Shown here piece after piece: positions 17,820 through 26,020 of a stretch of DNA of 64,000 nucleotides. Position 1 is the first letter of the stretch. Every line of letters starts with the position of its first letter. Source of the DNA: JBBROS01 sp965199595 (lineage in GTDB: Bacteria > Pseudomonadota > Alphaproteobacteria > Acetobacterales > Acetobacteraceae). The translations under genes and the position numbers were made by a program. Below the pieces are notes generated by a model, which did no database searches, had not been told where the DNA came from, and worked only from the letters and a program-made list of their open reading frames with translations. The stretch is taken from assembly GCA_965199595.1 (NCBI GenBank), contig OZ241182.1, positions 124,001 to 188,000 on the forward strand. The letters run 5' to 3'.

Positions 17820-19096
17820 GATGCCTCCCTGCGGCTCGGCCGGCCGAAGCGATCGATCGCGTATGGCACCGGATTGATGTCCGGCGTGGCCCCGTGCCAG
17901 AGCTGCGCCACCGTGCGGCCGGCCGCAGCCCCGTTGATCATGCCGGAGGACGAGAAGCCGAACAGGTAGAACAGCCCGGCTGCCCGGCGCGAGGCGCTGA
18001 TGATGGGCAGCGCATCCGGCAGGTAGGAGCGGAAGCCACGCCAGGTCGAACCCGGCGTGGCGTTGATCCCTGGCAGCACGGTAGGGATGTGCCGCAGCAT
18101 GTCGTCGATCTTGGCGCGGGTGGGTTGCGTGGCCGAGCCGCCGAACTCGTAGGTTCCGGCCAGGCGGATGCCGTCCCGCATCGGCGTGATGGCGAAGCGG
18201 AAATCCAGCGGCAGCAGCGGCGTATCCAGCTCGAGCCCCGGCCGTTCGAGCATGACGTGGTAGCCGCCCACCGCCTGGTGCGGCACCGCCTCGCCCATCG
18301 CGGCCGCAAGGGCGGCGCTGCCGGTGCCCGCCGCCAGCACGGCACTGCCGCCCGGCAACAGCCCGGCCGCAGTGCGCAGGCCCGTCACCCTGCCGTCCTG
18401 CACGGCGACGCCATCCACGGATGCGCGGATGTGGGTGCCGCCTTTCGCGATGAAGGACTCGAACAACCGGGCCACGAAGCCGACGGGGCTGACGGTGTGC
18501 TGGTAGTCCGGCGAGTACACCCCGGCGGCGTAGCGCGGCCCGGCTGGCGCCAGGTCGCGGATGGCCGCCGCGTCCACCTTCACCATCGGCACCCCCGCGG
18601 CGCGATAGGGGGCCAGCGGTCCGTCCCAGTCCCGGTCGCGCTCCTCGGCCGTGCGGTTCAGCGCCAGGTTGCCGCTGGCGCGGACCAGGTCGCCCATCCC
18701 GGCTTCCGCCCACAGCCCGGCATAGGCCTGCTCTCCGGCGCGGGACAGGGCGGCCAGCGCCGCGGTGATGCGCGCCACGTCCGCCGCGTTGGCGTTGCGC
18801 AGCATGCGCATGAACCAGGGCGTCATGCCCAGGAACTGTGACCAGCGGACATTCAGGGGCGAAGCCGGATCCCGCAGCATCCCGAACAGCGAGCGCGCGG
18901 TGAGCCCGGCAAACACCGGCCGCGTCTTGGTGTTCACCACGATGCCGGCATTGCCGAAGGAGGCGCCGGTGCCGGGCTCGCCGGGATCGACGATCGCCAC
19001 CCGGGCGCCGGTGCGCTGGATGAACAGCGCGGCGCAGACCCCCGCGATGCCGGAGCCCACGACCAGGCAATCGGGCTGCGGCACGGTGGCCTTCAT
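17816..19096 (-). CDS. FAD-dependent amino acid/amine oxidoreductase (DadA/DAO family)
   Basis: 426 residues from the ATG at 19096, which overlaps the preceding stop as ATGA. The FAD-binding motif is VVGSGIAGVCAALFIQRTGARVAIVD, with GASFGNAG after it as in DadA. Other family blocks are GFVARLFESF, RLAGTYEFGG, WRGFRSYLPDALPIIS and GLFYLFGFSSSG near the C-terminus. It should oxidise an amine or D-amino acid to the imine and pass electrons to quinones or oxygen. Its pairing with a RidA-family imine deaminase supports an imine product. The substrate is probably the compound taken up by the operon's own transporter. Confidence 0.82.
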   Translation of the reverse strand: MKATVPQPDCLVVGSGIAGVCAALFIQRTGARVAIVDPGEPGTGASFGNAGIVVNTKTRPVFAGLTARSLFGMLRDPASPLNVRWSQFLGMTPWFMRMLRNANAADVARITAALAALSRAGEQAYAGLWAEAGMGDLVRASGNLALNRTAEERDRDWDGPLAPYRAAGVPMVKVDAAAIRDLAPAGPRYAAGVYSPDYQHTVSPVGFVARLFESFIAKGGTHIRASVDGVAVQDGRVTGLRTAAGLLPGGSAVLAAGTGSAALAAAMGEAVPHQAVGGYHVMLERPGLELDTPLLPLDFRFAITPMRDGIRLAGTYEFGGSATQPTRAKIDDMLRHIPTVLPGINATPGSTWRGFRSYLPDALPIISASRRAAGLFYLFGFSSSGMINGAAAGRTVAQLWHGATPDINPVPYAIDRFGRPSRREAS

Positions 19097-20424
19097 GCGG
19101 GGAAGTGCGGGTTGGCGGGCCGGGGAAGGCCGAGGTGGTCGCGCAGGGTCGTGCCCCCGTACTCCCGGCGGAACAGGCCGCGCCGCTGCAACTCCGGCAC
19201 CACCAGGTCGACGAAGTTCTGCAGGCCGAGCGGGACCACCGGGAAGGTCAGCACGAAGCCATCGCAAGCGCCACCGCGGAACCAGTCCTCCAGCACGTCG
19301 GCCACCTCCGCCGCGCTGCCTTTTACCACGGGCGTGCCGAAATCGCGCACCACCATCCGGGCCGCTTCGCCCACCGTCATCCGCCGTTCGCGGATCTGCT
19401 TCACCACCAGGGTGCGCACGGTGCTGCTGCCCACCACCTGGTCCGCCAGCTCCGGCATCGCGGCATCAAGGGGCAGGCCGGACAGGTTCTGGGTCACGAT
19501 CTTGGACAGGTAGTCCACGCCCAGCGCGGACGGGATCAGTCCGTTCAGCTCCTCGTACAGTGCATCCGCCTCCGCCCCGCTGTGCCCGGCGAACACGGTC
19601 AGGCCTGGGATGAACCGCAGGCTGGCGGGGTCGCGGCCGTGCCGGGCCATGCGGGCCTTGATGTCGGTGTATTCGGCGACGCAGGTTTCCTTGCTGTCGC
19701 CGGCGGCGAACATCGCATCTGCGGTGCGCGCCGCCAGCTCCTTGCCGGCGTCGGACTGGCCGGCGGTGAACACCACCGGCTGCCCCTGCGGCGCGCGCGG
19801 CACGTTCAGCGGCCCGGCCACGGTGAAGTGCGTGCCGGCATGGTCAAGCCGCCGCACCCGGGCGGGGTCCAGGAACTGGCCGCTCGCCTTGTCCTGGACG
19901 AAGGCGTCGTCGGCCCAGGAGTCCCACAGGCCGCGCACGACGTCGATGAACTCTTCCGCACGGGCATAGCGCTGCTCCCGTCCCACCGGTTGCGCATGGC
20001 TGAAGTTCAGCGCATCCCCGGCGTTGGAGGCGGTGACGGCGTTCCATCCGGCCCGGCCGCCGCTCACATGGTCCAGCGAGGCGAAGCGCCTTGCCACGAA
20101 CCAGGGCTCGTCGAAGGTGGTGGTCGCGGTGCACACCAGGCCGATCCGCTCCGTGTGCCCGGCCAGGGCGGTCATCAGCACCACGGGATCGAACACGCCG
20201 GGCCGGGCGGAGGGGAAGTTGGCGGCGAACAGCGCCGGCTTGTCCATGTCGCGGATGCCGTTGCCGTCGGCCAGGAACAGCCCGTCCAGCTTGCCGCGTT
20301 CTGCCAGGCGGGCATACTCGATCATCCGCGGCAGGTTCATGACCGGATCGTCATAGGCCGTGGCATGGCGCCACCCGCCCAGATGGGCGCCGATCATGTT
20401 CGGGATGGCGAGCAGGTGCATCAT
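19093..20424 (-). CDS. Luciferase-like FMN-dependent monooxygenase (NtaA/SnaA/DszA family)
   Basis: 443 residues from the first of two ATGs at 20424, overlapping the HisD stop as ATGA. NtaA/DszA-subfamily features are WRHATAYDDPVMNLPRMIEYARL, ERGKLDGLFLADG, TFDEPWFVARRFASLDHVSGGRAGWN (a family hallmark, cited as the RRFASLDHVSGGRAGWN part), GHSGAEADALYEELN and, near the end, GGACDGFVLTFPVVP. These two-component enzymes use reduced FMN and cleave C-N or C-S bonds, as in nitrilotriacetate and dibenzothiophene sulfone breakdown. No flavin reductase gene is present nearby. In this operon it may cleave the imported substrate or a downstream amine. Confidence 0.85.
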   Translation of the reverse strand: MMHLLAIPNMIGAHLGGWRHATAYDDPVMNLPRMIEYARLAERGKLDGLFLADGNGIRDMDKPALFAANFPSARPGVFDPVVLMTALAGHTERIGLVCTATTTFDEPWFVARRFASLDHVSGGRAGWNAVTASNAGDALNFSHAQPVGREQRYARAEEFIDVVRGLWDSWADDAFVQDKASGQFLDPARVRRLDHAGTHFTVAGPLNVPRAPQGQPVVFTAGQSDAGKELAARTADAMFAAGDSKETCVAEYTDIKARMARHGRDPASLRFIPGLTVFAGHSGAEADALYEELNGLIPSALGVDYLSKIVTQNLSGLPLDAAMPELADQVVGSSTVRTLVVKQIRERRMTVGEAARMVVRDFGTPVVKGSAAEVADVLEDWFRGGACDGFVLTFPVVPLGLQNFVDLVVPELQRRGLFRREYGGTTLRDHLGLPRPANPHFPA

Positions 20425-21695
20425 GTCGCCTGTTGCCGTTCCAGGCGCAGGACGGCAGCGCGGCGGTGGCCTTCCAGCCCCTCGCTCGCGCTTTGCCTGA
20501 CCGCGGCCGGGGCCACCGCCCGGACGCCGCGCTCGTCCAGCCACTGATGGGTGCACACCTTCAGGAAGGAGCCGACCCAGAGCCCGCCCGTGTAGCGGCC
20601 CGCCCCCATGGTGGGCAGGGTGTGGTTGGTGCCGCAGCACTTGTCGGAGTACACCACGCTGGCATCGGTGCCGATGAACAGGGAGCCGTAGTTGCGCAGC
20701 CTGGCGGCCGTGGCATGCGGGTCCGCCGTATGGACCTGCAGGTGCTCCGCCGCGACCCGGTCGGAATAGGCGAGCATGGTGTCCTCGTCGTCGCAGAGCA
20801 CGATCTCGCCGCGTTCGTGCCATGCCACCGCGGCCACCGCGGCCGTGGACAAGGTATCGAGTTGTCGCTCCACCGCGCGCAACGTGCTCTCGGCCAGGGC
20901 GCGGTCGGTGGTGATCAGGCCCACACGGGTGTGCACGTCGTGCTCGGCCTGGGCCAGCAGGTCCGTCGCGATCATCTCGGCGTCGCCCGAGGCGTCCGCC
21001 ACCACGAAGATCTCGCTGGGTCCGGCCAGCTGATCGATGCCGACGGGGCCGAAGACCTGGCGCTTGGCCTCGTTCACGTAGGCGTTGCCGGGTCCGACGA
21101 TCTTGTCCACCTGCGGCACGCTCTCGGTGCCGAACGCCATCGCCGCGATCGCCTGGGCGCCGCCGATGCGGAACACGCGGTGCGCCCCGGACAGGTGGCA
21201 GCCCGCGATCATGGCCGGGTGTGCCGTGGGCGGCAGGCAGGCGATCACCTCGTCGCAGCCTGCCACCACGGCGGGCACGATCGTCATCACCGGGGCCGAG
21301 AGCAGCGGGTAGCGCCCGCCCGGCACATAGGCGCCGACCCGTTCGATGGGAATGACGCGGTGGCCCAGATGGAGCCCCGGCAAGGCCTCCAGCTCCAGCG
21401 GCAGCATGGTCGCACGCTGCGCCTCGGCGAAGGCGCGGACACGTTCGATGGCGAATTCCGTGTCGGCGCGGGTCTGCGGGTCAAGCGCCTGCACCGCGGC
21501 CTCGCGCTCTGCCGGGCTGATCTCCAGGGTTTCGGGCGCGATGCCGTCGAAGCGCTGGGAGAGCTCCCGCACCGCCGTGTCCCCGCGGTCCCGCACCGCG
21601 GCCACGACTGCACGCACCGTGTCTTCGACCGCACGGTTGCCGGCCGTCACGTCGTGCTCCGGGGCCTTGATGAAGCTCACTCCCGCCGCTGCCAT
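20421..21695 (-). CDS. Histidinol dehydrogenase-family enzyme in a catabolic operon
   Basis: About 424 residues. The ATG at 21695 has AAGGAG 9 bases upstream; an in-frame ATG at 21713 would add six residues. HisD-fold motifs are intact: YVPGGRYPLLSAPVM, VGPGNAYVNEAKRQVFG, GPSEIFVVADA, LLAQAEHDVHTRVG, AAEHLQVHTADP, GTNHTLPTMG and a C-terminal LEGHRRAA. It differs clearly from the HpsN-like protein at 11427 (for example QAEHDVHT against QAEHGPDS) and is first in an operon with a monooxygenase, amine oxidase and importer. It probably oxidises an amino- or hydroxy-alcohol to the acid in two steps with NAD. True histidine biosynthesis is unlikely from context but not excluded. Confidence 0.8.
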   Translation of the reverse strand: MAAAGVSFIKAPEHDVTAGNRAVEDTVRAVVAAVRDRGDTAVRELSQRFDGIAPETLEISPAEREAAVQALDPQTRADTEFAIERVRAFAEAQRATMLPLELEALPGLHLGHRVIPIERVGAYVPGGRYPLLSAPVMTIVPAVVAGCDEVIACLPPTAHPAMIAGCHLSGAHRVFRIGGAQAIAAMAFGTESVPQVDKIVGPGNAYVNEAKRQVFGPVGIDQLAGPSEIFVVADASGDAEMIATDLLAQAEHDVHTRVGLITTDRALAESTLRAVERQLDTLSTAAVAAVAWHERGEIVLCDDEDTMLAYSDRVAAEHLQVHTADPHATAARLRNYGSLFIGTDASVVYSDKCCGTNHTLPTMGAGRYTGGLWVGSFLKVCTHQWLDERGVRAVAPAAVRQSASEGLEGHRRAAVLRLERQQAT

Positions 21696-21713
21696 CCGTT
21701 TCGGCTCCTTCAT

Positions 21714-21866
21714 GGTCGGCCTTGTCCACAGGGATGATCTGGCTTTAGTCCCGACGCATCAACGAAATCCGGCTGCCAAGAAGCGGCCTCGTCGAATATT
21801 CAGTACGCCGTCCCTTGCCGGCCCGGTTGTCCGCCTGCATCCTGCGGCCACTGGAGGATCGTTCCG
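21714..21866. promoter_or_regulatory. Divergent control region between the HisD operon and the XRE-cupin regulator gene
   Basis: 153 bases hold both promoters. A perfect 8-bp palindrome GAATATTC lies at 21794-21801, in the least GC-rich part, and is the best candidate operator for the divergently encoded regulator. GGAGGA at 21853-21858 is the RBS of that regulator. No confident -35/-10 pairs were found. Confidence 0.4.
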
Positions 21867-22415
21867 ATGCCACAGATCGGCAGCAAGCTGCACGCCTTGC
21901 GCGCCCGCCGGGGGTTGGGCATGCGGGAGCTGGCGGCCCGCTCCGGGGTGTCGCCATCCGCGATCTCGCTGATCGAGCGCAACCGCATGAGCCCGTCGGT
22001 CGATACGCTGTCCGCCGTGCTGTCCGCCCTGGGCTCCACCATGGCCGCCTTCTTTGACGACCTGCGCAGCGACGTGCCTTACAGCCCGTTCTACAAGGCC
22101 GAGGAGCTGGTGGAGATCGGCCGGTCGGACCGCGTGTCCCACCGGCTCGTCGGGATGAACCATCCGAACCGGCGCCTGCTGCTGCTCCGGGAGCGCTACG
22201 CCCCGCGTGCCGCGACGGAGGCGACGCTCAGTCATCCCGCGGAGGAGGCCGGCATCGTGACCCGGGGCGCCGTGGAGGTGACGGTGGACGGCATGAGCCG
22301 CATCCTGGAGGAAGGTGACGCCTACTACTTCGACAGCCGCGCATCCCACGGCTTCCGCAACGTATCGGACGGGGAAAGCGAGATCATCAGCGCCGTGACG
22401 CCGCCGACGTACTAA
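21867..22415 (+). CDS. XRE-family regulator with C-terminal cupin (PuuR-like)
   Basis: 182 residues. The N-terminal HTH covers residues 5-60 (LHALRARRGLGMRELAARSGVSPSAIS, cited as the MRELAARSGVSPSAIS part, then LIERNRMSPSVDTL). The C-terminal cupin_2 domain includes GIVTRGAVEVTVDG and EEGDAYYFDSRASHGFRN, with the ligand-sensing barrel. This architecture is that of PuuR and related repressors of amine and amino-acid catabolism. It lies divergent to the HisD operon and upstream of a second copy of that operon's binding protein, so it probably controls both. GGAGGA 9 bases before the ATG supports the start. Confidence 0.88.
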   Translation: MPQIGSKLHALRARRGLGMRELAARSGVSPSAISLIERNRMSPSVDTLSAVLSALGSTMAAFFDDLRSDVPYSPFYKAEELVEIGRSDRVSHRLVGMNHPNRRLLLLRERYAPRAATEATLSHPAEEAGIVTRGAVEVTVDGMSRILEEGDAYYFDSRASHGFRNVSDGESEIISAVTPPTY

Positions 22416-22534
22416 GGAATCGCGTCCAATATACTGCACATAGTGGTCCATGACGGATGCCAAGGCCTCGCCTTCGCTGGCCAGTCCTGCCGCCATTCGT
22501 TAGCCTTTCATACAGACCCTCTCGGAGGACCACC
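22416..22534 (+). promoter_or_regulatory. Short region between the regulator and second binding-protein genes
   Basis: 119 bases with an AT-richer patch TATACTGCACATAGT at about 22433-22447, which may hold a promoter for the second binding protein. CGGAGGA at 22523-22529 is a strong RBS placed 5 bases before the ATG at 22535 and decides that start over in-frame upstream codons. Confidence 0.35.
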
Positions 22535-23593
22535 ATGACAACCCGGAGAAGCCTTCTCGCCCTCGGCGCCGCGGCTCTGGCGCCGGTATCGCAGGCGCGC
22601 GCGCAGGCGCCGAAGCTGGAGGATACGCTGGTGGTCCGCACCACCGGCGGAGTGTTCGAGGCGGCGCTGAAGAAGAACTTCTTCGAGCCGTTCACCAGGG
22701 TCACCGGCGTCCGCGTGATCCCCGTCGCGGCATCGGACGCCGAGATGCAGGCGAAGGCCGCGGCCATGGAGGCGGCAGGGCGGGTCGAGTGGGACATCAT
22801 CTCCCCGCAATTCAGCGAGCTGGCCAACCTCGCCCCGCTGCTGACGGATCTCGGTGACTGCGCCGCAATCCCGGCGGTGAAGCAGGCGCTGCCCGGCACC
22901 TGTGGCCGCTACGGCGTGCTCTATCTGGTCGGCGCCCAGGTGCTGGCCTACGACACCCGCGCCTTCAAGGACAGGCCGCCGCGCACCTGGGCGGACTTCT
23001 GGAACGTGAAGGACTTCCCGGGCCGGCGCTCGCTGTCCAACAGCGGCGGGCCCTTCGCCACCATCGTATCCGCCCTGATCGCCGACGGCGTGCCCCGCGA
23101 CCAGCTGTTCCCGCTCGACCTGGACCGCGCCTTTCGCAAGCTGGACCAGATCCGGCCGTTCATCCAGGTGTGGTGGCGCACCGGCAGCCAAAGCTCCTCC
23201 ATGTGGGAGAGCGACGACATCCAGATGGCGCTGATGTGGAGCGGCCAGGCCTATGCCACCCGGAAGGCCGGGTTCCCGCTCGCCTGGTCCTACGAGGACA
23301 ACCTCGCCAACTTCGGCGCCTGGGCGATCCTCAAGAACTGCCCCCATCCCAATGCCGCGCGGGCTTTCCTGAACTTCTATCTCGGCAGTGCCGAAGGGGG
23401 CGCCGGTTTCGCCCGGGATGTCGGCTACGCATCGCCCAACATGGCGGCGGCGGCGTTGATGACGCCGGCGGAGCGGGACACGCTGATCACCACCCCCGAG
23501 ATCAAGAACAAGCTGATCGACATGGACCCGGCCTGGGTTCAGCAGAACCGCAACCTCACGCTGGAACGCTGGAAGGCCTGGATCTCGTCCTGA
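22535..23593 (+). CDS. Periplasmic binding protein of polyamine type (copy 2, paralogue of 16358-17425)
   Basis: 352 residues with a signal peptide (MTTRRSLLALGAAALAP, cleaved near QARA-QA). The mature sequence follows copy 1 closely: VVRTTGGVFEAALKKNFFEPF, EWDIISPQFSELAN, GTCGRYGVLYLVGAQ, WWRTGSQSSSMWESDDIQMALMW (spaced blocks) and PHPNAARAFLNFYLGS. There is no permease or ATPase on this side, so it presumably docks to the same transporter as copy 1 and broadens or tunes its ligand range. It is followed by an amidohydrolase frame that overlaps its stop. Confidence 0.85.
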   Translation: MTTRRSLLALGAAALAPVSQARAQAPKLEDTLVVRTTGGVFEAALKKNFFEPFTRVTGVRVIPVAASDAEMQAKAAAMEAAGRVEWDIISPQFSELANLAPLLTDLGDCAAIPAVKQALPGTCGRYGVLYLVGAQVLAYDTRAFKDRPPRTWADFWNVKDFPGRRSLSNSGGPFATIVSALIADGVPRDQLFPLDLDRAFRKLDQIRPFIQVWWRTGSQSSSMWESDDIQMALMWSGQAYATRKAGFPLAWSYEDNLANFGAWAILKNCPHPNAARAFLNFYLGSAEGGAGFARDVGYASPNMAAAALMTPAERDTLITTPEIKNKLIDMDPAWVQQNRNLTLERWKAWISS

Positions 23594-24432
23594 CCTCTCC
23601 GATCCCACGCCTGCGCCCGCCCCGGGGTGCATGGGACTGCCATATCCACATCCTGGACCCGCGTTTCCCCACGGTGGCAGATGCGGTGTACCAGCCTCCG
23701 GTCGCCACCGCGGACGACTACCGGGCGGTGCAGCAGCGGCTGGGCCTGGAGCGGGTGCTGGTGATCCAGTCCTCCACGCACGGGACCGACCATGCCTGCC
23801 TGCTCGATGCCATCGTCCGGCTCGGCCCCGGGGCACGGGGCGTGGCGATGGTGGATGCGGCCGTGCCGGATGCCGAGCTGGCCCGGCTGACGCGGAACGG
23901 GGTGCGCGGCGCACGCTGTCTGATGACCCCGGGTGGCGTGCTGTCCTGGGACGAGGTGCCGAACCTGTCGGCCCGCATCCAGGAGCATGGCTGGCACACC
24001 AACCTGCAGATGCGCGGCGGCACCTTTCCCGAGCGGTTCGACACCATCCGCGCCCTGCCGGGTCCGGTCGTGGTCGACCATCTGGGGCTGTTCAGCCGCC
24101 CGATCGAACCTGACCACCCGGAGGTGCAGGTGCTGCTGCGGCTGCTGGACACCGGCCGGGTCTGGGTGAAGCTGTCCGCGCCGTATGGCGGCGGCACGAT
24201 GGGTCCCCCGCCGTTCACTGCCGCCTGGCCGCTGGCCCGCGCCCTGATCCGCCACGCGCCGGACCGGATGCTGTGGGGCAGCGACTGGCCGCACACCTTC
24301 ATGACGGAGGTCTACAAGCTGCCACCCGGCGACCCGGCGACTCTGCTGGACCTGCTGCTGGAGTGGACCGAGGACGAAGCGGTCCGTCGCCGGATCCTTG
24401 TCGAGAACCCGGACACGCTTCTGGGCGGGTGA
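23590..24432 (+). CDS. Amidohydrolase-2 family hydrolase (2-pyrone-4,6-dicarboxylate lactonase-like)
   Basis: About 280 residues. The TIM-barrel metal-hydrolase pattern is clear: GAWDCHIHILDP (HxH), VLVIQSSTHG, VVDHLGLF, and LWGSDWPHT near residue 235 (metal Asp). The closest group is the LigI/2-pyrone-4,6-dicarboxylate hydrolase-like amidohydrolases, which open lactones. The start is unclear: the family region begins almost at the stop of the preceding gene and no ATG, GTG or TTG lies in frame between it and position 23590, where CTG overlaps the TGA (CTGA). A CTG start or re-initiation at the stop is possible. The frame stays open far upstream, but only as a shadow of the binding-protein gene. 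Confidence 0.75.
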   Translation: MTSPIPRLRPPRGAWDCHIHILDPRFPTVADAVYQPPVATADDYRAVQQRLGLERVLVIQSSTHGTDHACLLDAIVRLGPGARGVAMVDAAVPDAELARLTRNGVRGARCLMTPGGVLSWDEVPNLSARIQEHGWHTNLQMRGGTFPERFDTIRALPGPVVVDHLGLFSRPIEPDHPEVQVLLRLLDTGRVWVKLSAPYGGGTMGPPPFTAAWPLARALIRHAPDRMLWGSDWPHTFMTEVYKLPPGDPATLLDLLLEWTEDEAVRRRILVENPDTLLGG

Positions 24433-24652
24433 CCGGCGGCTCAGCTGCCCCCGCGCTTTGCCGCCTGTTCGACGAAGCAGTCCGTCCACCGGTTGACCAC
24501 GGCGAGGCGCCGCTGCAGTTGCGTCAGGATCTGCCGGGCGCTCCCGTAGCGCCGCACCGGCGCATTGCACCCGCAGCGTCTCCACGGAACATCGTGAAGC
24601 CACCCTGCCGGGTTGCTGCGGCTGCACGGCGCTGTTGGCGCCACGCGCTGGA
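24433..24652. other. Gene-poor stretch at the left edge of the low-GC island
   Basis: No gene is supported. On the minus strand, 24441-24545 could encode a plausible protein tail (RQILTQLQRRLAVVNRWTD), but I do not recognise it and it has no credible start, so it may be a remnant. The DNA turns from GC-rich to AT-richer near 24650. Confidence 0.35.
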
Positions 24653-24683
24653 ATATTGCACAATACCATGGATTATGTATAAT
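24653..24683 (+). promoter_or_regulatory. Predicted sigma-70 promoter with overlapping operator-like repeat
   Basis: TTGCAC (24656-24661) and TATAAT (24678-24683) are separated by 16 bases, a near-consensus promoter about 100 bases before the M20 gene. The -35 box lies inside ATATTGCACAATAC (24653-24666), an imperfect inverted repeat with one mismatch between half-sites. A related 10-mer occurs near the start of the opposite arm of the island (31508-31517), so the GntR protein encoded here may bind both. Confidence 0.6.
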
Positions 24684-24784
24684 CTGCCGCATGCTTGCAT
24701 GGTCACCGCAGCGGTCCTGGGCGCCTGGAAATCGAAGTTTCGTAGCCTTCAAGCCACAACACCGCGCCAGACCCGGCGCTCTCC

Positions 24785-25987
24785 ATGAACTGGATGATCG
24801 CAAGCATAATGCAGGAATTATCCGTCTCAGACCACCTCGCCCGATTGGTTGCCTTTCCCACGATCAGCTCAGTCTCCAATCTGACGCTGCTCGATTGGAT
24901 CGAGGAGTACTGCCGGGCCTATGGCGGGCGATCGCGTCGTTTTTTCGATGCGACGGGCACCAAGGCCAATCTACTTGTCAGCATCGGTCCCGACCAGCCG
25001 GGCGGCATCGTCTTGTCAGGTCACACCGACGTTGTGCCATGCGAGGGCCAGGCCTGGCTCGATGACCCCTTCATCCTGCGTCGCGATGGGGCCCGACTGG
25101 TTGGCCGGGGCAGCACGGATATGAAGGGGTTTCTCGCCTGCTGTCTGGCCGCATTGCCAAACCTGACGCGCTCACCGCTCAGGCGCCCACTTCACCTTGC
25201 GTTCTCCTACGATGAGGAGGTGGGATGCACGGGGGTTGGATCCATGGCGGACTGGATCGGCCTGTCGGATCTGAAACCCGGCATTGCCATTATCGGGGAG
25301 CCCTCCTCCATGCGCGTCATCAATGCGCACAAGGCCGGGTTGGTCGCCAAGGTCAGCGTGAAGGGTAAACCAGGACATTCATCGCAGCCCGAACTGGGTG
25401 TAAATGCCGTGATGACTGCGGCAGGGCTGATCGCCGAGATTGAAGATCTGAGGGTCAAACTCAAGACAGGTCCGTTCTTCGAGCAGTTCAGCCCGCGTTA
25501 CGCCACAACACAGGTCAATATGATCCAGGGTGGGACGCAGCTCAATATCATTGCCGAACACTGTCAGTTCATGTGGGAGTTGCGCGCTCTGCCGGGCCAG
25601 GATGACATGGCGCTGTTCGATCAGATCCGCAGATATGCCGCCCAAACGCTGGAGCCAGCGATGAAAGCGATCGACCCGGCCTGCGGCATCACGTTCGAGG
25701 TCCTGGCCCGCGTTCCGGCGCTGCAGCCCAACATCGACTGCAGGGCCGAGGCCGCGATCTTCGACATCCTGGGCCAGAGTGCGCCTGAAGCGGTTGCCTA
25801 CGGCTCGGAGGCCGGCATCTTCCAGGCTGCCGGCATACCGGCCATCATTTGCGGTCCGGGCAATATCGCCCAAGCGCATCAGCCAGAAGAATTCATTGAA
25901 CAAGCCGAACTGGACAAATGTGTCGACTTCCTGCTGCAGCTTGGACAGACGCTGACGACTTCCGATACATCATTGAAGATGAATTGA
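24785..25987 (+). CDS. M20-family deacylase, acetylornithine deacetylase (ArgE)-like
   Basis: About 400 residues; ATGs at 24785, 24794 and 24809 are all possible starts and no RBS separates them. Metal-site motifs are intact: LSGHTDVVP (His, Asp), GRGSTDMKG (bridging Asp), SYDEEVGCTG (catalytic and ligand Glu) and the C-terminal AQAHQPEEFIE (His). The dimerisation domain includes KAGLVAKVSVKGKPGHSSQPELG. It hydrolyses an N-acyl amino acid or peptide. It lies with a GntR regulator and opposite kynureninase and formamidase genes, so an N-formyl or N-acetyl aromatic amino acid is a fair guess. Arginine biosynthesis is unlikely, as no arg genes are near. Confidence 0.8.
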   Translation: MNWMIASIMQELSVSDHLARLVAFPTISSVSNLTLLDWIEEYCRAYGGRSRRFFDATGTKANLLVSIGPDQPGGIVLSGHTDVVPCEGQAWLDDPFILRRDGARLVGRGSTDMKGFLACCLAALPNLTRSPLRRPLHLAFSYDEEVGCTGVGSMADWIGLSDLKPGIAIIGEPSSMRVINAHKAGLVAKVSVKGKPGHSSQPELGVNAVMTAAGLIAEIEDLRVKLKTGPFFEQFSPRYATTQVNMIQGGTQLNIIAEHCQFMWELRALPGQDDMALFDQIRRYAAQTLEPAMKAIDPACGITFEVLARVPALQPNIDCRAEAAIFDILGQSAPEAVAYGSEAGIFQAAGIPAIICGPGNIAQAHQPEEFIEQAELDKCVDFLLQLGQTLTTSDTSLKMN

Positions 25988-26020
25988 TCTTGAAGGCTTC
26001 AGGCTGAGGTGCGATTGCTT

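Noticed and set aside
24441..24803. Minus-strand 120-residue frame at the left border of the low-GC island
   Set aside because: Start lies inside the M20 promoter region; only the last 30 residues look protein-like and are unrecognised.
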